Shown: positions 15,545-24,489 of the stretch, one piece after another
How the letters are laid out: every line of letters begins with the position of its first letter
Numbering within the stretch: the first letter of the stretch is position 1
Origin: Streptomyces sp. JB150
GTDB lineage: Bacteria > Actinomycetota > Actinomycetes > Streptomycetales > Streptomycetaceae
Length of the DNA stretch: 64,000 nt
Assembly (NCBI RefSeq): GCF_011193355.1
Contig: NZ_CP049780.1
Coordinates: 7,160,634-7,224,633, forward strand
Reading direction: 5' to 3'
The notes under the pieces: generated by a model
Databases searched by the model: none
What the model saw: only the letters and a program-made list of their open reading frames with translations
Told to the model about the DNA's origin: nothing
Program-made: the position numbers and the translations under genes

Positions 15545-17101
15545 TCAGTCCTCGGCGACCAGCGCGGGCGTCGACCCCGTGAGGGTCCTGCCCTGGAAGA
15601 ACGCCGGGCTGCGCCACCGCATCACGTACATGATCACGACGCCCAGGAGGAGCAGACCCACGCCGATGACGAACACCGAGCCCACGCCGAACACCGAGGA
15701 GCCGCTGCCGTACGCCGGGTCCCACATGTCCACCAGCGTCTTGGCGAACACCGCGCTCAGCAGGACGCCGCCGGCCAGCGGGAAGAGGCCCTTGAAGAGC
15801 AGGTCGCGGCCCGAGCGCAGCAGGTCGGCGCGGAAGTACCAGACGCAGGCGAAGGCGGTGAGGGCGTAGTAGAAGCAGATCATCAGGCCGAGCGCGTAGA
15901 TCGTGTCGACCAGGACGTGCTCGCTGACCAGCGTCATTACGGTGTAGAACACGCCCGTCGCGATGCCGGCCATGACCGTGGCCCGGCCCGGGGTGCGGAA
16001 CCGCTCGTGGACCTTGGAGTAGGAGGCGGGCAGCGCCTCGTACGCCGACATCGCCAGCACCGTACGGGCCACCGGGATGAAGGTGGTCTGCAGGCTCGCC
16101 GCGGCCGAGGCGAGGACGGCGACGAAGAGCGCGATGCCCAGCGCCGGGCCCATCACCGGGCCGGCCAGCGCGGCGAAGACGTTGTCGGAGGTGTCGGGGT
16201 TGGCGAGGCCCAGCCCCTTGTCGCCGGAGCCGACGATCATCTGCGCCGCGACGCCCGTGGCCAGGTAGGAGCCGACCAGCACGACCATGGCGAGCAGCGC
16301 CGCACGGCCGGGGGTCCTGGTGGAGCCGGTGGTCTCCTCGTTGGCGGTCAGACAGGCGTCCCAGCCCCAGTACATGAAGATCGACAAGGACAGACCGGCG
16401 GTGAACGCGCCGAAGGACTGCACCGCGAACGGGTTCAGCCAGGACCAGGAGAAGTCCGCGGAGGTCGGGAAGTCGGCGCTGCCGGCCTGGGCGAAGGCCA
16501 GCACCACGAAGACGGCGAGCACCACCAGCTGGAGCCCGACCAGCGCGTACTGCACGCCCTTGGTCGCGGTCATCCCCCGGTAGCTGATCACGGTCGCGAC
16601 GGCGACCAGGGCCAGGCAGGTGAGGATGTGCACCGCCTTGTTCCCGTCGAGGGCCGCCACGTCCTCGCTGCCGGTGATCTCCCCGGCGAGCAGCCAGAAG
16701 TACGACGTCGCCACGCCGGCGAGGTTGGAGAGCACGATGATCGTGGCGATCACCAGGCCCCACCCGCACATCCAGCCCACCTTTGGGCCGAAGGCCTTCA
16801 CCGTCCAGGTGAAGGAGGTGCCGCAGTCCGGCATCACCCGGTTCAGCTCGCGGTAGGCGAAGGCGACGAGCAGCATCGGCAGGAAGCCCGCGAGGAACAC
16901 CGCCGGCATCTGCAGACCGACCTCGCCCGCGGTCGACCCGAGGGTGGAGGTCAGGCAGTACACCGGGGCCACCGTCGAGACGCCGATCACGGCGCTGCCG
17001 AGCAGCCCGACGGAGTTCCCGCTCAGCCCCTTGGCACGCATGCCGTCGGCGGGGCCTCCGTCGTCGTTTCCGGCCAGCGGCCGTACGTCCAGCTGAGTCA
17101 T
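15545..17101 (-). CDS. APC-family amino acid permease
   Basis: A 518-residue membrane protein with about 12 hydrophobic helices. The family marks are 'LSGNSVGLLGSAVIGVSTVAPVYCLTSTLG' in helix 1 (given here across residues about 26-55), 'AFAYRELNRVMPDCGTSF' after helix 2, and 'YWGWDACLTANEETTGS' near the middle. APC permeases import amino acids or amines with protons or by exchange; the substrate is unknown. The ATG at 17101 lies 10 bases after the stop of an 18-residue upstream ORF and lacks a good ribosome site of its own, which suggests translational coupling. A start at 17149 would overlap that ORF. Confidence 0.88.
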   Translation of the reverse strand: MTQLDVRPLAGNDDGGPADGMRAKGLSGNSVGLLGSAVIGVSTVAPVYCLTSTLGSTAGEVGLQMPAVFLAGFLPMLLVAFAYRELNRVMPDCGTSFTWTVKAFGPKVGWMCGWGLVIATIIVLSNLAGVATSYFWLLAGEITGSEDVAALDGNKAVHILTCLALVAVATVISYRGMTATKGVQYALVGLQLVVLAVFVVLAFAQAGSADFPTSADFSWSWLNPFAVQSFGAFTAGLSLSIFMYWGWDACLTANEETTGSTRTPGRAALLAMVVLVGSYLATGVAAQMIVGSGDKGLGLANPDTSDNVFAALAGPVMGPALGIALFVAVLASAAASLQTTFIPVARTVLAMSAYEALPASYSKVHERFRTPGRATVMAGIATGVFYTVMTLVSEHVLVDTIYALGLMICFYYALTAFACVWYFRADLLRSGRDLLFKGLFPLAGGVLLSAVFAKTLVDMWDPAYGSGSSVFGVGSVFVIGVGLLLLGVVIMYVMRWRSPAFFQGRTLTGSTPALVAED

Positions 17102-17111
17102 GAACAGGACG

Positions 17112-17168
17112 TTAAGTGCTGCGGTTTTCGCGGCAACGGTGTGTGACATTCAGGTATCGACGCTTCAT
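17112..17168 (-). CDS. 18-residue upstream (leader) peptide of APC permease
   Basis: A small ORF, MKRRYLNVTHRCRENRST, has a good AAAGGGCG ribosome site and ends with TAA 10 bases before the permease start. The permease itself lacks a ribosome site, so ribosomes ending here could reinitiate on it. Peptides of this size before transport or biosynthesis genes can act in attenuation. The Arg-rich sequence with one Cys does not name the sensed amino acid. Its role is inferred. Confidence 0.5.
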   Translation of the reverse strand: MKRRYLNVTHRCRENRST

Positions 17169-17495
17169 GATCCGCCCTTTCAAGGGTGTTTCCGTCTTCG
17201 TTGCCTGTGTTTCGAAGGGTGTTCCGGGACGGGAAGCTTCCCTTCCAAAATGTTGAAGCCACTGTTCGATATTCGGTAATCGCAGCGCGGCCCGTAATGT
17301 CCTGTTCCAAACCTGACAGTGTGATCTGCGCCACATGGGGAGGGTGGCTGATTTTCGGCCTTCTGTCGCGGGCCGTGCGCACCGCGTCGGCATCCGGCCA
17401 CGTCGCCTGCCTCGTCCGTACAGATCATGGTCTTCTACGCGCAAGCTTCTCCTCCCAGCATCGGCCTGTCCTCGACACCGACGAAGGAAGCGCTT
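17169..17495. other. Divergent control region with palindrome
   Basis: This 327-base stretch, unusually AT-rich for the window, separates the permease leader and the phytase. It holds a perfect palindrome GGGAAGCTTCCC at 17231-17242 and no convincing gene. Promoters for both directions must lie here. I looked for PHO-box direct repeats before the phytase and found none. Confidence 0.5.
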
Positions 17496-18815
17496 GTGAG
17501 AACGCACCGCGCGCCACGCACCGCCGCCACCCTCGCCCTGGGCACCGCCCTGCTCGCCGTCCTGACCGCCGCCCCCGCCGGGGCCGACGACGGCCGGAGC
17601 CTGCCGACGGTCACACCCACCAGCGAGACCCCCGCCCTCCACGACGACGAGGCGGGCGGCAACTCCGACGCGGACGACCCGGCGATCTGGCGCAACGCGG
17701 CCGACCCCGACCGCAGCCTCGTCATCGCCACCGCCAAGGAAGGCGGCCTGCGGGTGTACGACCTCGACGCCCGCCTCGTGCAGTCGCTGCCCGCCCCCCG
17801 CCCGCCCGCCGAGGACGACGCCCCGGGCCGCTTCAACAACGTCGACCTCGTCACCGGCCTGCGCACCTCCGCCGGCCGCGCCGACGTCGCCGTCGTCAGC
17901 GACCGCGGCAACGACCGACTGCGGATCTACCGCATCGATCCGGCCGAGCCCGGCGCCCCGCTCACCGACATCACCGACCCCGCCGCCGCCCCGGTCTTCT
18001 CCGCCGGCCAGGCCGAGATCAACGACCAGCGCACCGCGTACGGCCTCGCCACCTGGCAGGACAAGGCCACCGGCCGCACGTACGCCCTGGTCAGCCAGCG
18101 TGAGCGCACCCGCGTCGCCCTGGTCGAACTGACCCCGGCCGCGAACGGCACCGTCGGCTACCGCAAGGTCCGCACCCTCGACCTGCCGTCGTCCTTCCGC
18201 CTGCCGAACGGCACCACCTGGTCCCCCTGCGCGGAACCCGGTGAGCTGTCCCAGGTCGAGGGCATGGTCGTCGACCCGGCCACCGGCACCCTCTTCGCCG
18301 GCCAGGAGGACATCGGCATCTGGCGGATGCGCGCCGACCTCACCACCAAGCCGGTCCTGGTGGACAGGGTCCGCGAGTACGGCGTCCCCGGCGTCTACGA
18401 CGAGACCACCGAGGAGTGCGCCGCCGGCGCCGACCCCGGGTACGGCGGCGAGCACCTGTCCGCCGACGTCGAGGGCCTGACCCTGTTCCAGGAGCCCGAC
18501 GGCGACGGCTACCTCCTCGCCTCCAGCCAGGGCGACGACACCTTCGCCCTCTACGACCGCGAGGTGGGCGAGGACAACGAGTACGAGGGCGGCTTCCGCG
18601 TCGGCGCCGCCTCCGCCACCCTCGACGGCAGCGAGGAGTGCGACGGAGCCGCCGTCCTGAACGCCCCGCTCGGCAGCCGCTATCCGAACGGCCTGCTGGT
18701 CGTCCAGGACGGCCACGAGACCCCCGAGGTCCCCGACGGCGAGGGCGGCACCCGCACCGCGACCGGCTTCAAGTTCGTCGACCTGGGCGACGTGGTGGAC
18801 GCCGCGGACATGTGA
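17496..18815 (+). CDS. Secreted beta-propeller phytase
   Basis: A 439-residue 3-phytase-type protein that releases phosphate from phytate outside the cell. The N-terminus is a Sec signal peptide (RTHRAPRTAA, hydrophobic core, cleavage near APAGADD). Propeller blades show family motifs: 'DADDPAIWRNAADP', 'RFNNVDLVTG', 'VVSDRGNDRLRIY', 'SQVEGMVVD', 'GQEDIGIWRM' and the late 'SADVEGLTLF' and 'LLVVQDGHE'. Asp-rich loops bind the catalytic calcium ions. The GTG start has an AAGGAAG ribosome site. The gene stands alone. Confidence 0.9.
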   Translation: MRTHRAPRTAATLALGTALLAVLTAAPAGADDGRSLPTVTPTSETPALHDDEAGGNSDADDPAIWRNAADPDRSLVIATAKEGGLRVYDLDARLVQSLPAPRPPAEDDAPGRFNNVDLVTGLRTSAGRADVAVVSDRGNDRLRIYRIDPAEPGAPLTDITDPAAAPVFSAGQAEINDQRTAYGLATWQDKATGRTYALVSQRERTRVALVELTPAANGTVGYRKVRTLDLPSSFRLPNGTTWSPCAEPGELSQVEGMVVDPATGTLFAGQEDIGIWRMRADLTTKPVLVDRVREYGVPGVYDETTEECAAGADPGYGGEHLSADVEGLTLFQEPDGDGYLLASSQGDDTFALYDREVGEDNEYEGGFRVGAASATLDGSEECDGAAVLNAPLGSRYPNGLLVVQDGHETPEVPDGEGGTRTATGFKFVDLGDVVDAADM

Positions 18816-18975
18816 GGTCCGTGCCGGGCCCGGCGGTCGCGGCGGGAGCGGCCCCTGTGCGTCGCTCCCCGGCCGGCCTTCGCCCCTCCGCCTCTTCGCC
18901 CCGCGTACACACCGGTAACCTGCCTGCTCACCGGCTCTGTGCGGGCCGGACGGGATGGAAAGAGGGGGAGGCGCC

Positions 18976-19056
18976 ATGGCGCGCGAACCGGTGCGGGCCG
19001 CGATCGGCGACGTCGGGTTGATCTGTGACATACAGCTCTACCAGGCGGAGAAGTGA
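18976..19056 (+). CDS. 26-residue ORF upstream of phosphotransferase
   Basis: A small ORF starting MAREPVRAAIGDVGLICD with a very strong GGGGGAGG ribosome site. Its TGA is four bases before the phosphotransferase start at 19061, and the phosphotransferase ribosome site lies inside its last codons, so the two are likely coupled. Third codon positions are mostly G or C, as in real genes here. I do not recognise the peptide; it could be a leader or a functional small protein. Confidence 0.45.
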   Translation: MAREPVRAAIGDVGLICDIQLYQAEK

Positions 19057-19060
19057 CGCC

Positions 19061-19981
19061 ATGAGCAGGGACCCCGCACCCACCGGGCGGCCGGCCGGTA
19101 CTCCGCTCGACGACGACCTCGTCCGTCGGCTGATCGCCGCGCGCTTCCCGCACTGGGCCCGCCTCCCGCTGAGGCGGGTCCCGTCCGGCGGCACGGTCAA
19201 CGCCATGTACCGGCTGGGCGACGACATGGTCGTACGGCTGCCGCTCGTGGCGGGCGGAGCGACGGACGTGGCCGTCGAGCGGGAGTGGCTGCCGCGCCTC
19301 GCGCCCCTGCTGCCCACCCCCGTTCCGGAGGTCCTCGCGGCCGGCGAGCCCGGCGAGGGCTACCCGTGGCCGTGGTCGGTCTACCGGTGGCTGCCGGGGG
19401 AGAACCCCGTGGCGGGCGCCCTGAGCGAGCCCGTCCGGCTGGCCGGGGAGCTGGCCGCGTTCGTCGCGGCGATGCGCGCCGTGACCCTGCCGGGAGCCCC
19501 GCCGGCCCACCGCGGCGGTCCGCTCACCTCGCTCGACGCGGAGACCCGCGCCGCGATCGGGGAACTGCGCCGCCTCCCCGAGGAGGGCGTCGACTGCGAC
19601 GCGGTGACCGCCGTCTGGGAGGACGCCCTGCGGGCCCCTGAGTGGGACGGGCCCGCGGTCTGGCTGCACGCCGACCTGATGCCGGGCAACCTCCTGGTCG
19701 CCGACGGCCGGCTCGTCGCCGTCATCGACTTCGGATGCCTGGGTGTGGGCGACCCGGCCTGCGATCTGTTCCCCGCGTGGAACCTGCTGCCCGCCGAGGC
19801 GCGGAAGGTGTTCCGCGACGGCCTCGGCGAGGACGGTGCCTCCTGGACCCGCGGCCGCGCCCGCACCCTCTCCCAGGCGCTGATCGCCCTGCCGTACTAC
19901 CGCAACACCAACCCTGCGATGGCCCGCAACGCCCGCCATGTGATCCGGGAGGTCCTGGCGGAGGTCCGGGCCCGCGGCTGA
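19061..19981 (+). CDS. Aminoglycoside-phosphotransferase-family kinase
   Basis: A 306-residue APH/choline-kinase-fold protein. The nucleotide-binding N-lobe '[22 protein letters not shown]' is followed by the catalytic loop '[16 protein letters not shown]' (about residues 200-215) and the metal-binding '[17 protein letters not shown]' (about 220-236). Members phosphorylate antibiotics or small metabolites; the substrate here is unknown. The '[28 protein letters not shown]' segment is common in Streptomyces homologues. The ATG at 19061 follows GGCGGAG. It is co-transcribed with the 26-residue ORF. Confidence 0.88.
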   Translation: MSRDPAPTGRPAGTPLDDDLVRRLIAARFPHWARLPLRRVPSGGTVNAMYRLGDDMVVRLPLVAGGATDVAVEREWLPRLAPLLPTPVPEVLAAGEPGEGYPWPWSVYRWLPGENPVAGALSEPVRLAGELAAFVAAMRAVTLPGAPPAHRGGPLTSLDAETRAAIGELRRLPEEGVDCDAVTAVWEDALRAPEWDGPAVWLHADLMPGNLLVADGRLVAVIDFGCLGVGDPACDLFPAWNLLPAEARKVFRDGLGEDGASWTRGRARTLSQALIALPYYRNTNPAMARNARHVIREVLAEVRARG

Positions 19982-20180
19982 GGACGACACCGGCGCGGGC
20001 GCCCGGCGCGGACGCCTGGAAGGGCGGCGCGGGACGTCCGGTCAGGCGAGAGGGATGAACCACCGACCGCCGGTGCACCGCCTGGATCGGGGCCGAACGG
20101 CCCTGTTCGTCCGGCCCCGGCAGCGACGAGGATCCTGGACAGGGGGCCCACCCCCGCGGCACCAGGACGAGGAGAGAACG

Positions 20181-20882
20181 ATGGGGGAAGGCGAGCGGCC
20201 CGGCCCCGGCGGGCCGATCCGGGTGTTCCTGCTGGACGACCACGAGGTGGTTCGGCGCGGGGTGCGCGACCTGCTGGACGACGAACCCGACATCACCGTC
20301 GTCGGCGAGGCCGCCACCGTCGGGCAGGCGCTGGTGCGGGTGCCCGCCCTGCGCCCGCGGGTGGCCATCCTCGACGTCCGCCTCCCCGACGGCGACGGCG
20401 TCACCGTCTGCCGCGAGCTGCGCTCCGCGATGCCCGGCCTGGCGTGCCTGATGCTGACCTCCTTCGACGACGAGGAGGCACTGCTCGACTCGATCATGGC
20501 GGGCGCCTCCGGGTACGTCCTGAAGCAGATCCAGGGCTCCGACCTGGTCACCGCGGTCCGCACGGTGGCCCGCGGCCAGTCCCTGCTCGACCCCAGCGCG
20601 ACCACCCGCGTGATGGCCCGGCTGCGCGGCGCCGAGCAGCCGCCGGACGGGCCCGACGCCCTGCCCGGACTCACCGCGCGCGAGCGGGAGATCCTCGCGC
20701 TGATCGGCGAGGGCCTGACCAACCGCCAGATCGGGCAGCGCCTGTACCTCGCCGAGAAGACCGTCAAGAACCACATCTCCCGCCTCCTCGCCAAGCTCGG
20801 CGTCGAACGGCGCGTCCAGGCCGCCGTGATCGCCACCCAGGCCCAGGACCGGCTCCGGGCCGAGGACCGCGGCGGCCTCTGA
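20181..20882 (+). CDS. DevR/NarL-type response regulator
   Basis: A 233-residue two-component regulator. The receiver domain starts '[19 protein letters not shown]', with the phospho-accepting Asp near residue 64 ([10 protein letters not shown]) and a late Lys (GYVLKQIQG). The C-terminal LuxR-type helix-turn-helix is '[44 protein letters not shown]', given here as its span of about residues 165-208. It resembles mycobacterial DevR/DosR and Streptomyces OsdR, which control hypoxia and NO responses. The ATG at 20181 follows GAGGAGAG. The gene lies 96 bases before a DevS-like kinase and probably shares its operon. Confidence 0.9.
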   Translation: MGEGERPGPGGPIRVFLLDDHEVVRRGVRDLLDDEPDITVVGEAATVGQALVRVPALRPRVAILDVRLPDGDGVTVCRELRSAMPGLACLMLTSFDDEEALLDSIMAGASGYVLKQIQGSDLVTAVRTVARGQSLLDPSATTRVMARLRGAEQPPDGPDALPGLTAREREILALIGEGLTNRQIGQRLYLAEKTVKNHISRLLAKLGVERRVQAAVIATQAQDRLRAEDRGGL

Positions 20883-20978
20883 GCCCGGCGGCGCCCGCCC
20901 CCGCGGGCCCGGCTACGGTGGCGGTGAGGGCGTCCGGCCTCGGGCGCGACGGCGACACGGCCTGGGAGGTCGACACCG

Positions 20979-22694
20979 GTGGACGCGGAGTCCCGAGAGG
21001 CACGCATAAGGCTTCCCCAGCTGCGCCTGGACGAGCTGCTGGAGGAGGTGCAGGCCCGGCTCGACGCCGCGCGCGGCACCCGCGACCGGGTGCACAGCCT
21101 GCTGGAAGCCGTCCTCTCGGTCGGCCGTGAACTGGACCTGGAACAGGTCCTGCGCAGCATCGTGGAGGCCGCCGCCGCACTGGTCGACGCCCGGTACGCG
21201 GCCCTCGGCGTCATCGGCCCCGACGGCAGGCGGCTGTCCGACTTCCACACCGTCGGCGTCACCGACGAGCAGATCACCGAGATCGGCAACTTCCCCGAGG
21301 GCCACGGCATCCTCGGCGAGCTGATCCGCCACCCCCAGCCGCTGCGGCTGGCGAAGATCTCCGAGCACCCCGCCTCGTACGGCCTGCCGCCCCGCCACCC
21401 GCCGATGAACACCTTCCTCGGCGTCCCGATCCGGGTGCGCGACCAGGTCTTCGGCAATCTCTACCTGACCGAGAAACGGGGCGGCGCGCAGTTCGACGAG
21501 GAGGACGAGTCGGTGCTGTCCACCCTGGCCGTGGCGGCCGGTGTGGCCATCGACAACGCCCGCCTGTACGAGGAGTCCCGGCTGCGGGAACGCTGGCTGC
21601 GCGCCAGCGCGGAGATCACCCACAGCATTCTGTCCGGCAGCGACCGCGGCGCGGTGCTCGGCCTGATCGCCGAGCGGGCCCGGGAGATCACCGGAGCGGC
21701 CCTCGCGGTGGTCGCGGTGCCCCTGGACGACGGCGACTCCCTCACCGTGGAACTGGCCTTCGGCCCGGAGGCGGAGGTCCATCAGGGGCTGGTGCTGCCC
21801 GTGCGCGCCAGCCTCATCGGCCGGGCCTTCGCCGGGGCCACGACCGTCACCAGCGCGGACATCACCCGGGACGAGCGGGTCTCGGCCGGCCCGCCCAGGT
21901 TCGCCGGCCTGGGACCCGCCGCCGCGGTGCCGATCGGCGGCGGCGACGGCGTACGCGGTGTGGTGCTGCTGGTGCGGGAAGCCGGCCAGGCGCTGTTCAC
22001 CGAGCAGCAGACCGAGCCGCTGCGGTCGTTCGCCGGCCAGGCGGCGGTCGCCATGGAGCTGGCCGAGCGGCGCCGCGACGCCGAGCGGATCGCGGTGCTC
22101 CAGGACCGCGACCGGATCGCCCGCGACCTGCACGACCTGGCGATCCAGCGGCTGTTCGCCACCGGGATGACCCTGCAGAGCGCGGGCCGGTTCATCGAGC
22201 ACCCCGGGGCCGCCGAGCGCGTGACGCGTGCGGTGGACGACCTCGACGAGACCATAAAGATCATCCGCTCCACGATCTTCGGACTGCGCACCCGGGAGAC
22301 CGGCGCCGGAACCGGCCTGCGTGCCCGCGCGGTCCGCGTGGCCGGGGAGGCCGCCCCGGTCCTCGGCTTCGCGCCCGGCCTCCGCATGGACGGCCTGCTC
22401 GACACCCGCGTCCCCAAGGAGACCGCCGACCACGCCGTCGCCGTCCTCTCCGAGGCCCTCGCCAACGTCGCCCGTCACGCCCACGCCGGCCGCGCCGACG
22501 TCGTCCTCGCCACCGACGGCCGCGAACTGCGCCTGGAGGTCACCGACAACGGCGTGGGCATCCCGCCCGAAGGCCGGCGCAGCGGCCTGCGCAACATGGC
22601 GGAGCGGGCCGAGCACCTGGGCGGCGAACTGACCTGGACGACACCGCCGTCCGGCGGCACCAGGCTGGTGTGGCGGGTGCCGCTGACGCCCTGA
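20979..22694 (+). CDS. DevS/DosS-like GAF sensor histidine kinase
   Basis: A 571-residue kinase with two GAF domains (about residues 45-190 and 205-360), a HisKA_3 box 'ARDLHDLAIQRLFATG' with the phospho-His near 385, and an HATPase with 'EALANVARHAHA' and 'VTDNGVGIP'. The first GAF carries the 'PPRHPPMNTFLGVPIRVRDQ' segment shared with mycobacterial DosS/DosT, which bind heme there and sense O2, NO or CO. Whether the heme ligand is kept cannot be decided by eye. The GTG start follows GGGAGGT. The partner is the regulator just upstream. A flavohemoprotein gene is next, on the opposite strand, matching a gas-sensing role. Confidence 0.9.
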   Translation: MDAESREARIRLPQLRLDELLEEVQARLDAARGTRDRVHSLLEAVLSVGRELDLEQVLRSIVEAAAALVDARYAALGVIGPDGRRLSDFHTVGVTDEQITEIGNFPEGHGILGELIRHPQPLRLAKISEHPASYGLPPRHPPMNTFLGVPIRVRDQVFGNLYLTEKRGGAQFDEEDESVLSTLAVAAGVAIDNARLYEESRLRERWLRASAEITHSILSGSDRGAVLGLIAERAREITGAALAVVAVPLDDGDSLTVELAFGPEAEVHQGLVLPVRASLIGRAFAGATTVTSADITRDERVSAGPPRFAGLGPAAAVPIGGGDGVRGVVLLVREAGQALFTEQQTEPLRSFAGQAAVAMELAERRRDAERIAVLQDRDRIARDLHDLAIQRLFATGMTLQSAGRFIEHPGAAERVTRAVDDLDETIKIIRSTIFGLRTRETGAGTGLRARAVRVAGEAAPVLGFAPGLRMDGLLDTRVPKETADHAVAVLSEALANVARHAHAGRADVVLATDGRELRLEVTDNGVGIPPEGRRSGLRNMAERAEHLGGELTWTTPPSGGTRLVWRVPLTP

Positions 22695-22779
22695 GCCGCG
22701 GGCCTGCGGCGGGTCGCCGGGCGCGGGCCGACGGGCCGACGGAGCGGTGGGGCGGCGGGGCGGCGTGCCCACGGCCGTG

Positions 22780-24006
22780 TCAGGCCGCGCCCGCCTCCGC
22801 CGTATCGGCCGCGTCCGCCTGCCACAGGTCCGGGCCGAACACCTCGTAGCGCACGCGCCGGGCCGGCACCCCCCGCTCCAGCAGCGCCGTCCGCACGGAC
22901 CGCATGAAGGGCAGCGGACCGCACAGGTAGACGGTGGCGTCCGCGGGGACCGTCACCTCGGAGAGGTCCATCAGACCGGCGCGGGTCTCGGGTTCGGCCG
23001 GGCCGGGGCGCTCGTACCAGAAGACGGTCTGCGCGTGGGGCAGACGATCGGCCAGCCGGCGGGTCTCCGCGCGCAGGGCGTGGTCCTCGGGGGAGCGGTC
23101 CGCGTGCAGGACCAGGACGGGGCGGTCCGAGCCGGTCGCCGCGAGCCGGTCGAGCATTCCGACCAGGGGAGTGCAGCCGATGCCCGCCGAGACCAGGACG
23201 AGCGGAGTGTCGTCCGCGTCCAGGACGATGTCGCCGGAGGGCGCGGACAGCGTCAGTTCGTCCCCCACCCGCACGGTCCGGTGCAGCAGGTTCGACACCT
23301 CTCCCTCGGGCGCGCCGTCGACGCCCGCGACCCGCTTGACGGTGATACGGCGCAACTGGCCCCCGGGGTCGCAGGACAGGCTGTACTGGCGCAGCTGACG
23401 CACCCCGTCCGGCATGGTCGCGCGCACACTCACGTACTGCCCCGCGCGGGCGGCCGGCGCGGGCTCGCCGTCGGCGGGCCGCAGCAGGAACGACACCACG
23501 TCGGGGGTCTCCACGCGGCGGTCCACGACCGTCCACGGCCGCCAGATCTCACCCGGCGCCACCCCCGCGGCCTGGTAGAGCCGCGCTTCCCGGGCGATCA
23601 GCGCACCCGCCATCAGCCAGTACACCTCGTCCCAGGCCGCGGCCACCTCCGGCGTCACCGCGTCGCCCAGCACCTCGGCGATCGCGCCGAACAGATACTT
23701 GTGGACGACCGTGTACTGGTCCTCGGTCACCCCGACCGCGGTGTGCTTGTGGGCGATCCGCTCCAGCAGGGCGTCGGGCCGGGCACCGGGGTCCGCCAGC
23801 AGCGCGCTCGCGAAACCCGCCACCGCTCCGGCCAGCGCCCGGCGCTGGCTGCCGGAGGCCTGGTTGCCGCGGTTGAACATGCCGTCCAGCAGCTCCGGGC
23901 GGTCGCGGAACATCGCCCCGTAGAAGCGCTCGGTGATCTCGTCGAGCGCACCGGCCACGGCGGGCAGGGTGGCGCGTAGGACGGCGGCGGACTCTGCGGA
24001 CAGCAT
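22780..24006 (-). CDS. hmp: Flavohemoprotein (nitric oxide dioxygenase)
   Basis: A 408-residue flavohemoglobin that oxidises NO to nitrate using O2 and NAD(P)H. The globin domain (1-140) has the B10 Tyr (ERFYGAMF, residue 29) and proximal His in 'AHKHTAVGV' (residue 88). The FAD domain has 'RQYSLSCDP', and the NAD domain has 'VLVSAGIGCTPLVGML' and 'VYLCGPLPFMRSVR'. The ATG at 24006 follows GGGAGGC. The gene is convergent with the DevS-like kinase, and three DevR-box-like sites lie upstream at 24116-24180, so induction by the neighbouring two-component system is likely. Confidence 0.93.
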   Translation of the reverse strand: MLSAESAAVLRATLPAVAGALDEITERFYGAMFRDRPELLDGMFNRGNQASGSQRRALAGAVAGFASALLADPGARPDALLERIAHKHTAVGVTEDQYTVVHKYLFGAIAEVLGDAVTPEVAAAWDEVYWLMAGALIAREARLYQAAGVAPGEIWRPWTVVDRRVETPDVVSFLLRPADGEPAPAARAGQYVSVRATMPDGVRQLRQYSLSCDPGGQLRRITVKRVAGVDGAPEGEVSNLLHRTVRVGDELTLSAPSGDIVLDADDTPLVLVSAGIGCTPLVGMLDRLAATGSDRPVLVLHADRSPEDHALRAETRRLADRLPHAQTVFWYERPGPAEPETRAGLMDLSEVTVPADATVYLCGPLPFMRSVRTALLERGVPARRVRYEVFGPDLWQADAADTAEAGAA

Positions 24007-24011
24007 GAAGC

Positions 24012-24045
24012 CTCCCTGGACGGGACGGGACGGGATGGGACGGGA
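24012..24045. repeat. GGGAC/GGGAT pentamer repeats before hmp
   Basis: Four or five consecutive five-base units (GGACG GGACG GGACG GGATG GGACG) lie in the 5' leader of hmp. They are a simple-sequence tract just upstream of the ribosome site, so length changes could alter expression. Confidence 0.55.
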
Positions 24046-24115
24046 AAGACAGGGGACGGCCGCCGCGAGCGAGCGGCGACCGCCTCTGTATAGCAACGGC
24101 ATCCGACCATTCCGG

Positions 24116-24180
24116 GGGACTGCGGGGCCCGGAGGGGCAACACGGGACCAGCGGCCCCGGAGAAGGGGACCTTCGGCCCC
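24116..24180. promoter_or_regulatory. Three DevR-box-like elements
   Basis: Three 15-base elements resemble the DosR/DevR consensus GGGACTTNNGNCCCT: GGGACTGCGGGGCCC (24116-24130), GGGACCAGCGGCCCC (24144-24158) and GGGACCTTCGGCCCC (24166-24180). The last two lie 22 bases apart, about two helical turns, as expected for cooperative dimers. They sit between hmp and the cyclic-nucleotide-binding gene and could control both. The rest of the 24007-24489 gap shows no gene. Confidence 0.55.
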
Positions 24181-24489
24181 ATGACCGGGGGCCGACCGGA
24201 CCAGGCTCCCGGGACGGAAGGGCGCTCGCCGAGCGAACGGCCTCGTGGCCAGGACCGGGAGGGGCCGGAGGGCCGGGGGCGGGTGGCGAGGCGGACGGCG
24301 TGGGAGGGCGGGGGTGATCCGGGCCGGTGGTCGGCCCGCCGGTCCGCCGCAGGGCTCAACGCCGGACCCAACGGCGGGCCACTCAGGGCCGCTCGGCCCA
24401 AGGCGGCCGCGCCCCCGGGCGCGAGGCTGGGGTCAGGTGCCGTAAGCGGTGAGTCCGGGGCTCCGGACGCCGCACGAGGAGGTGCAGTC

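Noticed and set aside
17169..17495. PHO boxes before the phytase gene
   Set aside because: No pair of GTTCACC-like direct repeats could be found by eye.
20913..22772. 619-codon minus-strand open frame opposite the histidine kinase
   Set aside because: It is antisense to a clear GAF-kinase and lacks recognisable motifs.
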